Counted from the first letter of the stretch, positions 1-9,522 are shown. The stretch: 64,000 bases of DNA from Virgibacillus salexigens (GCF_014905415.1 NZ_BNEO01000003.1:124001-188000), one strand, 5' to 3'. Program-made: numbers and translations. Notes: generated by a model not told the origin, from the sequence alone.

Positions 1-162
1 GAAATTGCTTCCATAACGGAGGAGTCCTCCGCAGGTATTGAGCAAACCTCAGCTGCTGCACAACAATCTAGCAGTTCAATGGAAGAAGTAGTAGATAGTT
101 CAAAGCAATTAGCAAAATTAGCTGATGACCTCAACGATTTGATTCGTCAGTTCCAGCTTTAA
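1..162 (+). CDS. Methyl-accepting chemotaxis protein, C-terminal end (partial)
   Basis: Frame 1 is open from the first base to TAA at 160-162 and gives the last 53 residues of a protein whose start lies outside the window. The visible part (SITEESSAGIEQTSAAAQQ, then SMEEVVDSSKQLAKLADDL) is the Ser/Ala/Glu-rich heptad helix at the end of MCP cytoplasmic signalling domains, and it ends with the typical DLIRQFQL tail. MCPs are membrane receptors that signal through CheW/CheA. Ligand and N-terminal domains cannot be seen. Confidence 0.85.
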   Translation, partial: EIASITEESSAGIEQTSAAAQQSSSSMEEVVDSSKQLAKLADDLNDLIRQFQL

Positions 163-165
163 TCT

Positions 166-201
166 AATAAAGAGGGTTCCCTATTAGGGCCCCTCTTTAT
201 T
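166..201. terminator. Bidirectional terminator between mcp and appC
   Basis: An 11-bp perfect stem (166-176 with 191-201, AATAAAGAGGG) closes a 14-nt loop, four bases after the MCP stop and just before the stop of the convergent appC gene. The A/T-rich base of the stem gives a U-rich tail on either strand. Confidence 0.8.
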
Positions 202-205
202 ATCG

Positions 206-1129
206 TTATCTTCGATTACTTTTTGGATCAAAGGCGTCTCGTAATCCATCACCGATGAAGTTAATCGCTAGCACTGTTACTAAAATGGCAACTCCTGGTG
301 GAATCCATGCTTCTGGATGATCTCTTAAGATACGTATATTCTGAGCTTCAGATATCATATTTCCCCACGTCGGTGTAGGTTGGGGAATACCGAAGCCGAT
401 AAAGCTTAGACCAGATTCAACAATAATATATGTTGCCATCATTAACGTAGCATTCACGATAATTGGTCCAATTGCGTTAGGTATAAAATGTTTTAATATA
501 ATACGTAAATCACTTGCTCCAATTGCACGTGCACCGAGTACAAATTCTTGTTCACGTAAAGATAGATATGTAGCCCGAATAATTCGTGTGAGATTAGGCC
601 AAGAAGTGATAGCGATAATTGTTACAAATAGCCCAATCGTAACTTCCCCAATAATCGCCATAATGGTTAAAACGAGTACAAGAAAAGGAAGCATAAGCAT
701 AATATCAGCTGCACGCATAATTACACTATCAACTTTGCCTCCATAATAGCCAGCAATTGATCCTAGTAATACGCCGATAGCCAATGTGAAGAACATCGCA
801 CTAAATCCGACAATCAGAGAAATACGGCCACCATAGAGTAAACGAGCAAAGTTATCTTGTCCCTGTCCATTTGTTCCTAATATATGTTCGTCAGTAGGGC
901 TTTTTTCAATTTGAAATAAATCTGTTGCAACAGGGTCCTGATCCGTGAATAAAGGGGCTGCTGTACAGGTGATGATGATGAGTAATAACACAAATACGCT
1001 AATCACTGCTAATTTATTTTTAATAAACCGTTGGAAAGCTAGCTGTAATGGACTTTTATGTTTCTTTGCATTCGTTTCTGGTAAATTTTCCGGTTCTGTA
1101 GGTAAGGTACTTTCTGTGTTCGATTGCAT
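206..1129 (-). CDS. appC: Oligopeptide ABC transporter permease, AppC/OppC type
   Basis: Inner permease subunit of a peptide importer, 307 aa. After a charged N-terminal tail come a first membrane segment (NKLAVISVFVLLLIIITC), an extracytoplasmic loop ending at the LGTNGQGQDNFARLLYG block, and five further membrane segments. The EAA-type loop (ARAIGASDLRIILKHFIPN), which contacts the ATPases, is clear, as in the OppC/DppC family. The start at 1129 is chosen because GAGGTG lies 6 nt upstream; the longer reading from 1168 would begin inside appB. It is the last gene of the reverse-strand appDFABC-like operon, with only 10 bases between it and the appB stop. Confidence 0.9.
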   Translation of the reverse strand: MQSNTESTLPTEPENLPETNAKKHKSPLQLAFQRFIKNKLAVISVFVLLLIIITCTAAPLFTDQDPVATDLFQIEKSPTDEHILGTNGQGQDNFARLLYGGRISLIVGFSAMFFTLAIGVLLGSIAGYYGGKVDSVIMRAADIMLMLPFLVLVLTIMAIIGEVTIGLFVTIIAITSWPNLTRIIRATYLSLREQEFVLGARAIGASDLRIILKHFIPNAIGPIIVNATLMMATYIIVESGLSFIGFGIPQPTPTWGNMISEAQNIRILRDHPEAWIPPGVAILVTVLAINFIGDGLRDAFDPKSNRR

Positions 1130-1139
1130 TTTATTCACC

Positions 1140-2108
1140 TCAATCGTATCGAATTCGTGGATCGACAATACTATATAAGATATCAGCGATTAAATTACCA
1201 ACTAATATGAGAACGCCAAGAATCATAGCTATTGCCATAACTACCGGAAAATCACGATTTACTACAGAGCTTAAGAACAATGTTCCAAGACCAGGATATT
1301 GAAAAACTTGTTCCGTAATTACCGCTCCACTTAACAATACCCCTATTTCAAATCCCATTAAGGTAATGATGGGGATAAGTGCATTCCGAAGTGTATGCTT
1401 ATAGAGGACATTACTATCTGACATCCCCTTTGCCCTTGCTGTTCGTATATAATCACTTCCCAGTACGTCAAGTACTTCAGATCGCATATATCGCATATAA
1501 GTAGCTGTTCCAGCTAACCCTAGTGTGATTCCTGGTAATACCATATGATGGATTCGATCCACAAATGCTTCAAATCCAGTAATACCAGGGGTGGACAAAG
1601 TACCTTGGGATGGGAACCACCCTAAATTAATCGACAAAACGTAAATAGCAATTAATCCGAAGAAGAAGTTTGGAATGGCCAAGCCTAGAAATCCAAAGCC
1701 AGTAGCACCATAATCCAATAGAGAATAAGGTTTTCTTGCAGAATAAATGCCAATAGGGATAGCGACGATAATGGTTATGGCTAAAGAAAATAATCCTAAA
1801 TATAATGTATTTGCAATTCTATCCTCAATTAATTGTGCTACGGTGCGGCCGTTAAAAATTAATGAATCACCAAAATCGCCCTGCGCTGCAGAACTAATCC
1901 AGCGCCAGTATTGAACATAAATTGGATCATTTAATCCTAAAGCTTCTCGCTGCTGCTCGTACACTTCTGGATCAACATTTGGATCGGCTAATGACTTCCC
2001 AGTTAAAGCATCGCCTGGAGCTAGCTGAGAAAGCCCGAAGACAATAATTGTCAATGCGAATAGCATAGGGATAAATACCAAAATTCGGCGAATAATATAT
2101 TTATACAT
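1140..2108 (-). CDS. appB: Oligopeptide ABC transporter permease, AppB/OppB type
   Basis: Partner permease of AppC, 322 aa. It starts MYKYIIRRILVFIPMLFALT, the usual first membrane helix of OppB/DppB proteins, followed by the conserved LNDPIYVQYWRWISSAAQGDFGDS block. The EAA loop is ARAKGMSDSNVLYKHTLRNA, and the protein ends DILYSIVDPRIRY, the normal family terminus. The start at 2108 follows AAAGGGGGAATAGG; an upstream in-frame start at 2144 lacks this support. The gene is separated from appA by about 108 bases that hold a strong hairpin, suggesting that permease expression is set lower than that of the binding protein. Confidence 0.92.
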   Translation of the reverse strand: MYKYIIRRILVFIPMLFALTIIVFGLSQLAPGDALTGKSLADPNVDPEVYEQQREALGLNDPIYVQYWRWISSAAQGDFGDSLIFNGRTVAQLIEDRIANTLYLGLFSLAITIIVAIPIGIYSARKPYSLLDYGATGFGFLGLAIPNFFFGLIAIYVLSINLGWFPSQGTLSTPGITGFEAFVDRIHHMVLPGITLGLAGTATYMRYMRSEVLDVLGSDYIRTARAKGMSDSNVLYKHTLRNALIPIITLMGFEIGVLLSGAVITEQVFQYPGLGTLFLSSVVNRDFPVVMAIAMILGVLILVGNLIADILYSIVDPRIRYD

Positions 2109-2170
2109 CCTATTCCCCCTTTCATTCTTTGGCAGGTTAACCATCTAACATGCTTTGGTTTTTCTTTAAA

Positions 2171-2202
2171 AGAAAGAGCATGCGTATGCGCACGCTCCTT
2201 CC
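2171..2202 (-). other. Intercistronic hairpin between appA and appB
   Basis: On the reverse strand a 14-bp stem with G-U pairs (core GAGCGTGCG against CGCATGCTC) closes a 4-nt CATA loop. It is followed by UUUC/UUUU-rich sequence, so it may act as a partial terminator or as a 3' stabiliser of the appA message. Such hairpins after solute-binding protein genes are a common way to obtain more binding protein than permease. Confidence 0.6.
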
Positions 2203-2216
2203 TCCATTTGTTTACA

Positions 2217-4007
2217 TTATTCGGTAACCCACCATTTCTCTGGATCATTAATAAAGGAGTAAGGCATCGGGTCGACTCCTTGTAAACGTTTGTTAAAACC
2301 GTAAATTTTATTTTGTGCATACAATAGAAGAGCTGGAAGATCTTCAGAAAAAACAGATTGCCATTCACTATATTTCTCTTTACGATAAGCTTGATCAAAT
2401 GCCTCAGGAGCCTGCATTGCTTCTTGCATTAATGTTTCTGATTGTTCGTTATTCCAACGTGAATAGTTATAAGCAGCATCTGCTCCCCATAAACCAGATG
2501 GATCTGGATCACCGCTTCCTAGGCTCCAGCCTAATAAATATAAATCCCAATCCGTATTATCATTCGTTAATTCTTCTACATAGGCGGTCATTTCTTTTGG
2601 TTGGCGTAATTCAATTTTAATGCCAACATCTTCTAAGAATTTCTGCAAAATTGGTGCTGAGTCTTCACGAAGCTTGTTACCAGTAGGGTAATTAAGGTTG
2701 ACAACCCATTCTTCACCATCTGGGGTCTCGCGGAATCCATCATCATTTGTATCCACATACCCAGCTTCGTCAAGCAGTGATTTTGCTTTTTCAGGATCAT
2801 AGGTGTATTGGGTAACAGCGTTCTTGTCATATGCCCAGAATTGCTGTGCGATTGGTGCATTGATGACAGAACCATGTCCATATAATAAGTTATCAACAAT
2901 GGCTTGGCGATCAATTGCATACGCCATAGCCTGACGGATTTTTTGCTCACCCATATCTTCATTTGCTTCCCAATTTTCTGGTTCTAACTTTCCTGCTTCA
3001 ACATCCGCATCTGAACGATGATTTACCTTAAAGCCCATTAATTGATAACCGAAATCTGTTTGTTCAATTAACTCGATATGTTCGACACCAGCTACACTTT
3101 CATAGTCTGCAGCAGGGACGCCGTTGGGATCAGCGATAAAGTCAATTTCGCCATTTTCTAATAGTCCTAACATGACAGATTGTTCTACAATGCGCCAAAC
3201 GATCTTATCCAAATAAGGCTCTGACTTCCAATAGTCTGCATTCTTCTCTAATACATATTGTTCACGATCAAGCATCTCTGTGAATTTAAATGGACCTGTT
3301 CCTATTACTTCACCAGCATTTAACGTGGCTGGATGTTCGGGTATTTCTGCTATCGGCACATCTCCAAAGATATGTTCAGGTATAATTGGGAAAGACACGT
3401 CTTTCAAAATGGTTACGTTCGGCTCAGCGAATTTAAACGTAACTGTGTGGTCATCTTCAGCAACAACACCTTCGAATTCATCGGTTTCGCCACTATTAAA
3501 TGCTTCATAACCTTGTAAACGGACAACATAATCTGTTCGGATACCACCCGCTTCAACATAACCGGGACTTGATATTGCTTTGTACGTATACACGACATCT
3601 TCTGCTGTAAATGGTTCTCCATCATGCCAAGTCACACCTTCTTCAAGTGTAAGTGTAATCTCGGTTTGGTCTTCATTAATTTCCCATTCTTTCGCCAAAT
3701 TAGGTTTGAATTCCAATTGTTTGTTCTGGCTTAGTAAGCTCTCATGTGTAAAGGATAGAATATTATCTTCATATGCTTCCTCATAAAATATAGGGTTAAA
3801 TACTCCAGCAGGTGCAGTATCCATTGCTCCTGTCAACGTTCCACCCATTTGCGGCTCGCCACTTGCTGCTTCATCCTCACCTTCATCTGAACCTTCTGCT
3901 TCTGACTCATTTGGCTGGTCTCCAGAGGATCCTTCACTGCAAGCAGCTAAGACAATCCCAAACGTTAATACGAGTGCTAATACGAATAACCAATTCTTTT
4001 TCATCAT
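2217..4007 (-). CDS. appA: Oligopeptide-binding lipoprotein (SBP family 5), AppA type
   Basis: Extracellular solute-binding protein of the peptide importer, 596 aa. A lipoprotein signal peptide ends at the lipobox VLAAC (Cys23), so the mature protein should be anchored on the outer face of the membrane; a Ser/Glu/Asp-rich linker follows. The body has family-5 features: LAKEWEINEDQTEITLTLEEG, the WHDGEPFTAEDVVYTYK block and GTGPFKFTE. AppA-type proteins bind oligopeptides; the size preference cannot be told from sequence. The start has GGGGGA at good spacing, and a second ATG follows directly, so 4004 is possible. In B. subtilis 168 appA is frameshifted; here it is intact. Confidence 0.92.
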   Translation of the reverse strand: MMKKNWLFVLALVLTFGIVLAACSEGSSGDQPNESEAEGSDEGEDEAASGEPQMGGTLTGAMDTAPAGVFNPIFYEEAYEDNILSFTHESLLSQNKQLEFKPNLAKEWEINEDQTEITLTLEEGVTWHDGEPFTAEDVVYTYKAISSPGYVEAGGIRTDYVVRLQGYEAFNSGETDEFEGVVAEDDHTVTFKFAEPNVTILKDVSFPIIPEHIFGDVPIAEIPEHPATLNAGEVIGTGPFKFTEMLDREQYVLEKNADYWKSEPYLDKIVWRIVEQSVMLGLLENGEIDFIADPNGVPAADYESVAGVEHIELIEQTDFGYQLMGFKVNHRSDADVEAGKLEPENWEANEDMGEQKIRQAMAYAIDRQAIVDNLLYGHGSVINAPIAQQFWAYDKNAVTQYTYDPEKAKSLLDEAGYVDTNDDGFRETPDGEEWVVNLNYPTGNKLREDSAPILQKFLEDVGIKIELRQPKEMTAYVEELTNDNTDWDLYLLGWSLGSGDPDPSGLWGADAAYNYSRWNNEQSETLMQEAMQAPEAFDQAYRKEKYSEWQSVFSEDLPALLLYAQNKIYGFNKRLQGVDPMPYSFINDPEKWWVTE

Positions 4008-4094
4008 TACAATCCCCCTTATCTTTTTGGATATAGCTCAAAACCACTACATACCTTTTATTCATCACCCCCAATACGTAATGAAGCGATGGGT

Positions 4095-5132
4095 TTATCT
4101 TCCTTGATCATATAAATGACAAGCAACATAATGCCCATCTCCCATATCTGTTAATTCAGGCCTTTCAAGTGCACATTTTTCGTGAGCATGTATACAGCGT
4201 GTTCGAAATGCGCAACCTGATGGAGGATCAGCAGGACTTGGAAGATCTCCAGTTAAATGAATTTTTTCGCGACGGTGTTTCACATCAGTTGAAGGAACAG
4301 ACGAAAGTAATGCTTTAGTGTAAGGGTGAAGCGGATTATCGTAGAGAGGTTTCTTCGGTGCGATTTCTGCAATGCGACCAAGGTACATTACCGCGACCCG
4401 GTCACTAATATGTTTTACGACACTTAAGTCATGCGCAATAAAGAGGTAAGTAAGGTTAAATTCATCCTGTAGATCAGCCATTAAGTTTAACACTTGTGCC
4501 TGAATGGAAACATCCAATGCAGAAACTGGTTCATCACAGATGATAAACTTAGGATTTAATGCCAAGGCTCGTGCAATACTAATTCGCTGCCGTTGCCCGC
4601 CAGAAAACTCATGCGGATATTTTGTTCGATCACTTGCACGTAAGCCAACTTTTTCTAATAAATCGATACATTTTTGTTTCCGTTCTGGTTTTGTTGCAGA
4701 GGATTGGACGAGCAAGGGCTCCTCAATTAATTCTCCAACGCTCATTTTGGAATTGAGAGAAGCAAACGGATCTTGAAAGACGATTTGCATATTTTTTCGG
4801 TAGTTTCGTAGTTTACGATTACTTAAATGAGAGATATCCTCTTTATCAAATATAATTTCTCCTTCTGTTGGTTCTAATAGACGAAGGATCACTCTTCCCA
4901 ATGTGGATTTTCCAGAACCAGATTCCCCAACAAGTCCGAGTGTTTCCCCTTGTTTTATCGATAATGATACATCATCTACTGCTTTAACATGACCAACAGT
5001 ATGTTTTAGAATGCCGCCTTTTATTGGAAAATATTTTTTGATATTCTTTGCTTCAACAAGGATTTCATTCCCTTGATTTTGATTATGTAACTGACTTGTT
5101 TCGTTATTGGTTAATTGCTGTTCCAATGCCAT
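4095..5132 (-). CDS. appF: Oligopeptide ABC transporter ATP-binding protein, AppF type
   Basis: Cytoplasmic ATPase of the importer, 345 aa. Walker A is GESGSGKST (69-77), the signature FSGGQRQR (177-184), Walker B FIICDEP (196-202) and the switch His is in IAHDLS (His234). The C-terminal oligopeptide extension keeps the Cys cluster (Cys307, 313, 320, 338) seen in OppD/OppF ATPases. The start follows AAGGGGGAAG. AppF works as a heterodimer with AppD, encoded 14 bases upstream. Confidence 0.93.
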   Translation of the reverse strand: MALEQQLTNNETSQLHNQNQGNEILVEAKNIKKYFPIKGGILKHTVGHVKAVDDVSLSIKQGETLGLVGESGSGKSTLGRVILRLLEPTEGEIIFDKEDISHLSNRKLRNYRKNMQIVFQDPFASLNSKMSVGELIEEPLLVQSSATKPERKQKCIDLLEKVGLRASDRTKYPHEFSGGQRQRISIARALALNPKFIICDEPVSALDVSIQAQVLNLMADLQDEFNLTYLFIAHDLSVVKHISDRVAVMYLGRIAEIAPKKPLYDNPLHPYTKALLSSVPSTDVKHRREKIHLTGDLPSPADPPSGCAFRTRCIHAHEKCALERPELTDMGDGHYVACHLYDQGR

Positions 5133-5146
5133 TGTTTTCTTCCCCC

Positions 5147-6118
5147 TTAGTCATAAAGATAACAGCGAACCTTATGGTTAGGTTCAATAGATAGCAAATC
5201 GGGATTTGATCCGTAACATTGATCCATTACATGTGGACAGCGATCTGAAAACCGACATCCCTTGGGAAAGCTATGGGCTGGTGGAACGGTACCTCTAATT
5301 GCTCCCAATCTTTTAACCTCTTTTTCTAAGCTTGGAAGACTATCTAATAAACCATTTGTATATGGATGTTTCGTATGTTCAAATAGATTTTCTACCGATG
5401 TTTCTTCAACTACTTGACCGCCATACATAACGAGCACACGATCTGCATATTCGGCTACGACACCTAAATCATGCGTAATTAAGAGAATCGACATATCTAG
5501 TCTTTCTTTCATTTCTTGTAATAAGTCTAAAATTTGTGCTTGTATGGTGACATCCAGTGCAGTAGAAGGCTCATCTGCTATTAGTAGTTTTGGTTCACAT
5601 GATATCGCCATGGCGATCATTGCTCGCTGTCGCATGCCTCCAGATAATTGATGGGGATATTCATTCATAATCTGTTCTGCGCGTGGAAAACCAACCAGCT
5701 TTAATAACTCGATCGCTTTTTCCCTAGCTACTTGTTTCGTGTATTTCTTATGTTTTCTTAAGGTTTCAATAATTTGATTTCCAATGGTGTACACCGGATT
5801 TAGCGCAGTCATTGGTTCTTGAAATATCATAGCAATATCATTTCCACGAATTTTGGTCATCTGTTTACCGGATTTAGTTAACAAGTTTTCATTATGAAGA
5901 TGAATGGTACCTTCTATGATTCTCCCCGGTTTATTTATCAATTGCATGATGGAGAGGGAAGTAATACTTTTGCCACTTCCAGATTCCCCGACAATTGCTA
6001 ATGTTTCTCCTGGTGCTATGGAAAAGTCAACGCCATCAACAGCTTTAGCAACTAAGTCATTGTCCAAATAAAAGTAGGTCTTTAATCCTTCTACTTCTAA
6101 TAATGGCTTTTGAGTCAT
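5147..6118 (-). CDS. appD: Oligopeptide ABC transporter ATP-binding protein, AppD type
   Basis: First gene of the operon and second ATPase of the transporter, 323 aa. Walker A is GESGSGKS (44-51), followed by the LSGGMRQR signature, the LLIADEPSTALDV Walker B/D-loop and ITHDLG. The C-terminal region has the HPYTNGLLDSLP motif (oligo_HPY) and the Cys-containing GCRFSDRCPHVMDQC segment. ATG at 6118 is preferred to the GTG at 6127 because GAGGTG lies 6 nt before it and overlaps that GTG. A sigma-A promoter lies about 50 bases upstream. Confidence 0.93.
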   Translation of the reverse strand: MTQKPLLEVEGLKTYFYLDNDLVAKAVDGVDFSIAPGETLAIVGESGSGKSITSLSIMQLINKPGRIIEGTIHLHNENLLTKSGKQMTKIRGNDIAMIFQEPMTALNPVYTIGNQIIETLRKHKKYTKQVAREKAIELLKLVGFPRAEQIMNEYPHQLSGGMRQRAMIAMAISCEPKLLIADEPSTALDVTIQAQILDLLQEMKERLDMSILLITHDLGVVAEYADRVLVMYGGQVVEETSVENLFEHTKHPYTNGLLDSLPSLEKEVKRLGAIRGTVPPAHSFPKGCRFSDRCPHVMDQCYGSNPDLLSIEPNHKVRCYLYD

Positions 6119-6167
6119 TGATTTCACCTCAACGTATTGTAAGTAATATGTACTAATGATTAGGTAA

Positions 6168-6195
6168 ATTATATAATAAATACGAATTATTTCAA
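6168..6195 (-). promoter_or_regulatory. Sigma-A promoter for appDFABC
   Basis: Reverse-strand TTGAAA (6190-6195), a 16-bp spacer and a perfect TATAAT (6168-6173), placed about 50 bases upstream of the appD start. Confidence 0.7.
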
Positions 6196-6260
6196 TAGTT
6201 ATTTAAAAAAGAATTTTTAAAAAATAAAATATTTAGCCAATATTTTTTCTTTGATAATGT

Positions 6261-6298
6261 AAAACTCTCGAGTTTTATTGCTATTTCTCGAGAGTTTT
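6261..6298 (-). terminator. Terminator after the membrane-protein gene
   Basis: A 12-bp perfect stem (AAAACTCTCGAG, 6261-6272, with 6287-6298) and 14-nt loop overlap the stop codon of the reverse-strand gene ending at 6298. The stem ends in TTTT on that strand. Confidence 0.75.
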
Positions 6299-6795
6299 TA
6301 TGTTTTTTTCACATCTTTATTATAAATTTTTAAAAGAATCCACTGAATGCAAGCACCAATACTTAACCCGATTGGTAAAAAGAGAATTGGCAGCCATACC
6401 GGCCCAATTAAGTATCCAAACAATGTTAACTTTGTAGAAAACATTAAACCAACCGTTACAAAATAGGCGGAAAATACTAACGGCAAGTAGGAAAAAGGTT
6501 TTTCTCCGCCTCCAGCATCTTTATAAGCATCCCAAATTCCGAAAAAATATAAACAAGGATAGAACATGAGCCATAAATAGTTGGTAGCTTCAATAGCCTC
6601 ATCAATTTTAAATTGAAAACTTAACATAATTAAACGATTAAAATTTCCCATAATATTAATGATAAATTCTAACCCTATTAATACTAAGCCCTTAACATAT
6701 TTTTGATTAAGTAATTGACCAAAGCCTGGCAATGCAATACTCCATAAGAGGACCTCTAATTTTCTGCTTCTCTTTGGTAGTTTTGACTTCTGCAT
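6298..6795 (-). CDS. Uncharacterised small integral membrane protein
   Basis: A 165-aa protein with a basic N-terminus (KLPKRSRK) and about four hydrophobic segments. Near the start is an SIALPGFGQLLNQKYVKGLVLIG block, a motif typical of small Bacillaceae membrane proteins in which a P-G-x-GQL hairpin precedes a membrane helix, as in TM2-like proteins. No catalytic motif is visible and I do not recognise a function. It lies eight bases downstream of the DUF3231 gene and probably shares its transcript. Confidence 0.7.
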   Translation of the reverse strand: MQKSKLPKRSRKLEVLLWSIALPGFGQLLNQKYVKGLVLIGLEFIINIMGNFNRLIMLSFQFKIDEAIEATNYLWLMFYPCLYFFGIWDAYKDAGGGEKPFSYLPLVFSAYFVTVGLMFSTKLTLFGYLIGPVWLPILFLPIGLSIGACIQWILLKIYNKDVKKT

Positions 6796-6803
6796 AGATG
6801 ATC

Positions 6804-7796
6804 CTATTTTGCCAGATCTCTTCGATCAGCAGCCATTGGAGGTTGTTCAAGCCATCCATTATTTATCAAAATCTTATTCCCCTCATTTGCATACTTTCCT
6901 ACTTCGGCGATTAGTCTTGAATAATGGACGCTTAGGTCATGTCTTGGGCTTGACGATAGAGCTACACCGTATTGCCCCATACTAGAAGCGATGAGGTTAG
7001 ACACAAATGTCATCATTAATCGATCAGAAAAAGGTGCCACGGTGGAATCTGTAACTTCAGATGTTAATAATAAGGCTGATTCAGATAAGAATTCTTCATG
7101 TAAGATCGAAGTAAAGATTTCGAAGTGCTTTCCAGAAATATCTCTCCCTCTTTCAAAAAACTTTCTTACTTCTTTTGAGGCTGCCACCTGACTAAATCCC
7201 GTAATTAACGCATGACCAATTGCATTTCTTTTGGCATGGAATACCAAGTTTGTAATCTCGACTCCAAGCAGTGGTCTGCGTTCGCCTATCCAACCATTAA
7301 TAAAATTTTGTTTATTAATAAATTCAATTTTGGTTTGTTTTGGTATTTGTGGACTTCCTATATATAATCCTTTTTGTTTCTCTAACTTTTTTGCCTGTTT
7401 ATTTAATTTATTTGCTGCTTCGATATTGGTCGAATAATAGCTAATAACATCTTCACGGTCGGAAACAGTTAATCCCAAGCCATAGGAATTCATCATAAAA
7501 TCCGTCATGTTATAAACGTATTTTAAATATAGCTGGTCAGAAAATAGGCGTGGAGCTTGAACATTAACATCCTCGGTTGTAAATGCATGTGGAAGAGGAT
7601 GATTAGCACGATGAAATAATTCTTTAATATGTTCGATATGCTCTTCCACTAAAGTTAATGTCTGCTCAAGAATCTGTTTAATATCTGGATCGTCTACATG
7701 ATTTAAGAAAAAGTGTAACCCACATTTCGATACGGTGTCATATTGGTAGGACGTCCACAAAGGTGAAATATCTGCTGCTGAAAAATTATTGCTCAA
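6804..7796 (-). CDS. DUF3231 family protein
   Basis: A 330-aa soluble protein made of two similar halves. Each half carries an all-helical region with a LxxHVxxxxIKxxLE-like start and His/Glu positions (EEHIEHIKELF; GKHFEIFTSILHEE) resembling a ferritin-like four-helix bundle. I recognise the DUF3231 family, common in spore-formers and often in several copies, with no settled biochemical role. The start is TTG at 7796, supported by AAAGGAG eight bases upstream. It is divergent from the germination operon, which may hint at a sporulation role, but that is inference. Confidence 0.75.
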   Translation of the reverse strand: MSNNFSAADISPLWTSYQYDTVSKCGLHFFLNHVDDPDIKQILEQTLTLVEEHIEHIKELFHRANHPLPHAFTTEDVNVQAPRLFSDQLYLKYVYNMTDFMMNSYGLGLTVSDREDVISYYSTNIEAANKLNKQAKKLEKQKGLYIGSPQIPKQTKIEFINKQNFINGWIGERRPLLGVEITNLVFHAKRNAIGHALITGFSQVAASKEVRKFFERGRDISGKHFEIFTSILHEEFLSESALLLTSEVTDSTVAPFSDRLMMTFVSNLIASSMGQYGVALSSSPRHDLSVHYSRLIAEVGKYANEGNKILINNGWLEQPPMAADRRDLAK

Positions 7797-7950
7797 ATGT
7801 ATTACTCCTTTCCATCCATGGATCTTTTATACTTCTTTCTAGTTTTTTCGGAATTTCAATTCTTATTCAGTTTTACATAGAAAACCATGATGTGTATAAA
7901 AATTATCCATATAGGGCAAAAAAAGGGGAAGAAGAATTCAAAAGTAGGAT

Positions 7951-9522
7951 GTGATCCTCTTGGCTCGGCGCCTATTTAAAAATAAAAAGAAGAACCAAAA
8001 AGAACAAGCAATTCATAAAAACAATGAAAATTTCTCGCGGAATTTAAAGAAAGATTTAAGTGAAAACTTAAACGATATACGAACAATGCTTGATTCTCCT
8101 AACGACTTGGTTATTAGGGAGTTTCATATTAATGAGCACACTTGTGCAATTGTCTACATAGATGGTCTCAGTGACACTACTACGATTGAAGAAAATGTAT
8201 TAAAAAACTTAGAAGTTATCGAAAGAAAGGATCAATTAGCAGAAGAAGAGAATTCAAATCTCCTTGCGCTAATTCATGAAGAACTTATCAGTATAACAGG
8301 AATACAAAATGTCGATACAATGGATGAACTATCACTATCTCTATTATCTGGCGGATCCGTATTTTTATTAGACGGGGTTGACCGAGTTTTATTATTGGAT
8401 ACAAAGAAATGGGAAAGCCGATCCATTGAAGAGCCTGTTTCAGAATCGTTAATCCGTGGTCCAAGAGAAGGATTTGTTGAAAACCTTCGTACGAATATGG
8501 TGATGATCCGCAGACAACTTCGTGATCCCAATTTACATTTTAAAACCCATGAAATTGGAAGGAGATCAAAGAAAAAACTAGTTGTTGCTTATATTTCAGG
8601 TATCATTCACCCAGACATCTTGAAAGAAGTGAATCGTAGACTGGAAGCAATTGATACAGATGATGCACCGGAATCTGGGTTTATTGAACAATGGATTGAA
8701 GATAGTTTTCTCTCGCCTTTTCCACAAATAGAAAATAGTGAAAGGCCAGATAAGGCCGCTTCGGCGCTGACGCAAGGGAAGTTTGCCATCATTTTAGATG
8801 GAACACCATTTGTACTGATTGCTCCTGCAACAATAGGCGGGACATTTCAGTCTCCAGAGGATTATTATGAGCGCTGGTTAATTGGGACGTTATTAAGAGG
8901 GCTGCGATACTTAGCGGCATTTCTTACGATGTTTTTACCGGCTTTATATATTGCTTTAGTTTCGTATCATCAGGGTATGATTCCTTCCCAATTAGCCTTC
9001 TCCATTGCAGCGACGAGGCAGGGGGTGCCATTCCCGGCGTTTATTGAAGCATTATTAATGGCGACAACGATGGAATTACTACGAGAGGCAGGGGCCAGGC
9101 TGCCAAAAACCATTGGCCAAACTATTGGGATTGTTGGCGGTTTAGTAATTGGCGAAGCAGCCGTTTCAGCTGGTATAGTAAGTCCAGTTATGGTCATTGT
9201 AGTAGCACTAACGGCAGTGGCATCCTTTACCATTCCTCAATACAGTGTGGCGATATCCTTTCGGTTAATTCGGTTTGGCTTTATGCTTGCCGCGGCATTT
9301 TTAGGATTATATGGGATCATTCTAGCTTATATTATGGTAAACATTCATATTGTCAACTTGAAAAGCTTTGGAGTTCCTTATTCTGCTCCATTTGCTCCAA
9401 CCTTTTTCAAGGATTGGAACGACTTGTTATTGCGCGTTCCAGTTCCAATGTTGAACCGTCGTCCAAAGTATTTGCAACCAGAAGATAACAAAGCTGGTGA
9501 CAGGGAGGGAAAACAGGTGTGA
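7951..9522 (+). CDS. Spore germination receptor A subunit (GerA family)
   Basis: A-subunit of a germinant receptor in the spore inner membrane, up to 523 aa. The N-terminal soluble domain of about 280 residues includes the family blocks LLDGVDRVLLLDT, EPVSESLIRGPREGFVENLRTNMVMIRRQLRDP and GKFAIILDGTPFVLIAP. The following membrane domain has several helices (LRYLAAFLTMFLPALYIAL onwards) and ends with LLRVPVPMLNRRPKYLQPED, as GerAA/GerKA proteins do. The start may be GTG at 7951 or TTG at 7960; neither has an ideal ribosome site. First gene of a four-gene operon. The germinant cannot be inferred. Confidence 0.92.
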   Translation: MILLARRLFKNKKKNQKEQAIHKNNENFSRNLKKDLSENLNDIRTMLDSPNDLVIREFHINEHTCAIVYIDGLSDTTTIEENVLKNLEVIERKDQLAEEENSNLLALIHEELISITGIQNVDTMDELSLSLLSGGSVFLLDGVDRVLLLDTKKWESRSIEEPVSESLIRGPREGFVENLRTNMVMIRRQLRDPNLHFKTHEIGRRSKKKLVVAYISGIIHPDILKEVNRRLEAIDTDDAPESGFIEQWIEDSFLSPFPQIENSERPDKAASALTQGKFAIILDGTPFVLIAPATIGGTFQSPEDYYERWLIGTLLRGLRYLAAFLTMFLPALYIALVSYHQGMIPSQLAFSIAATRQGVPFPAFIEALLMATTMELLREAGARLPKTIGQTIGIVGGLVIGEAAVSAGIVSPVMVIVVALTAVASFTIPQYSVAISFRLIRFGFMLAAAFLGLYGIILAYIMVNIHIVNLKSFGVPYSAPFAPTFFKDWNDLLLRVPVPMLNRRPKYLQPEDNKAGDREGKQV

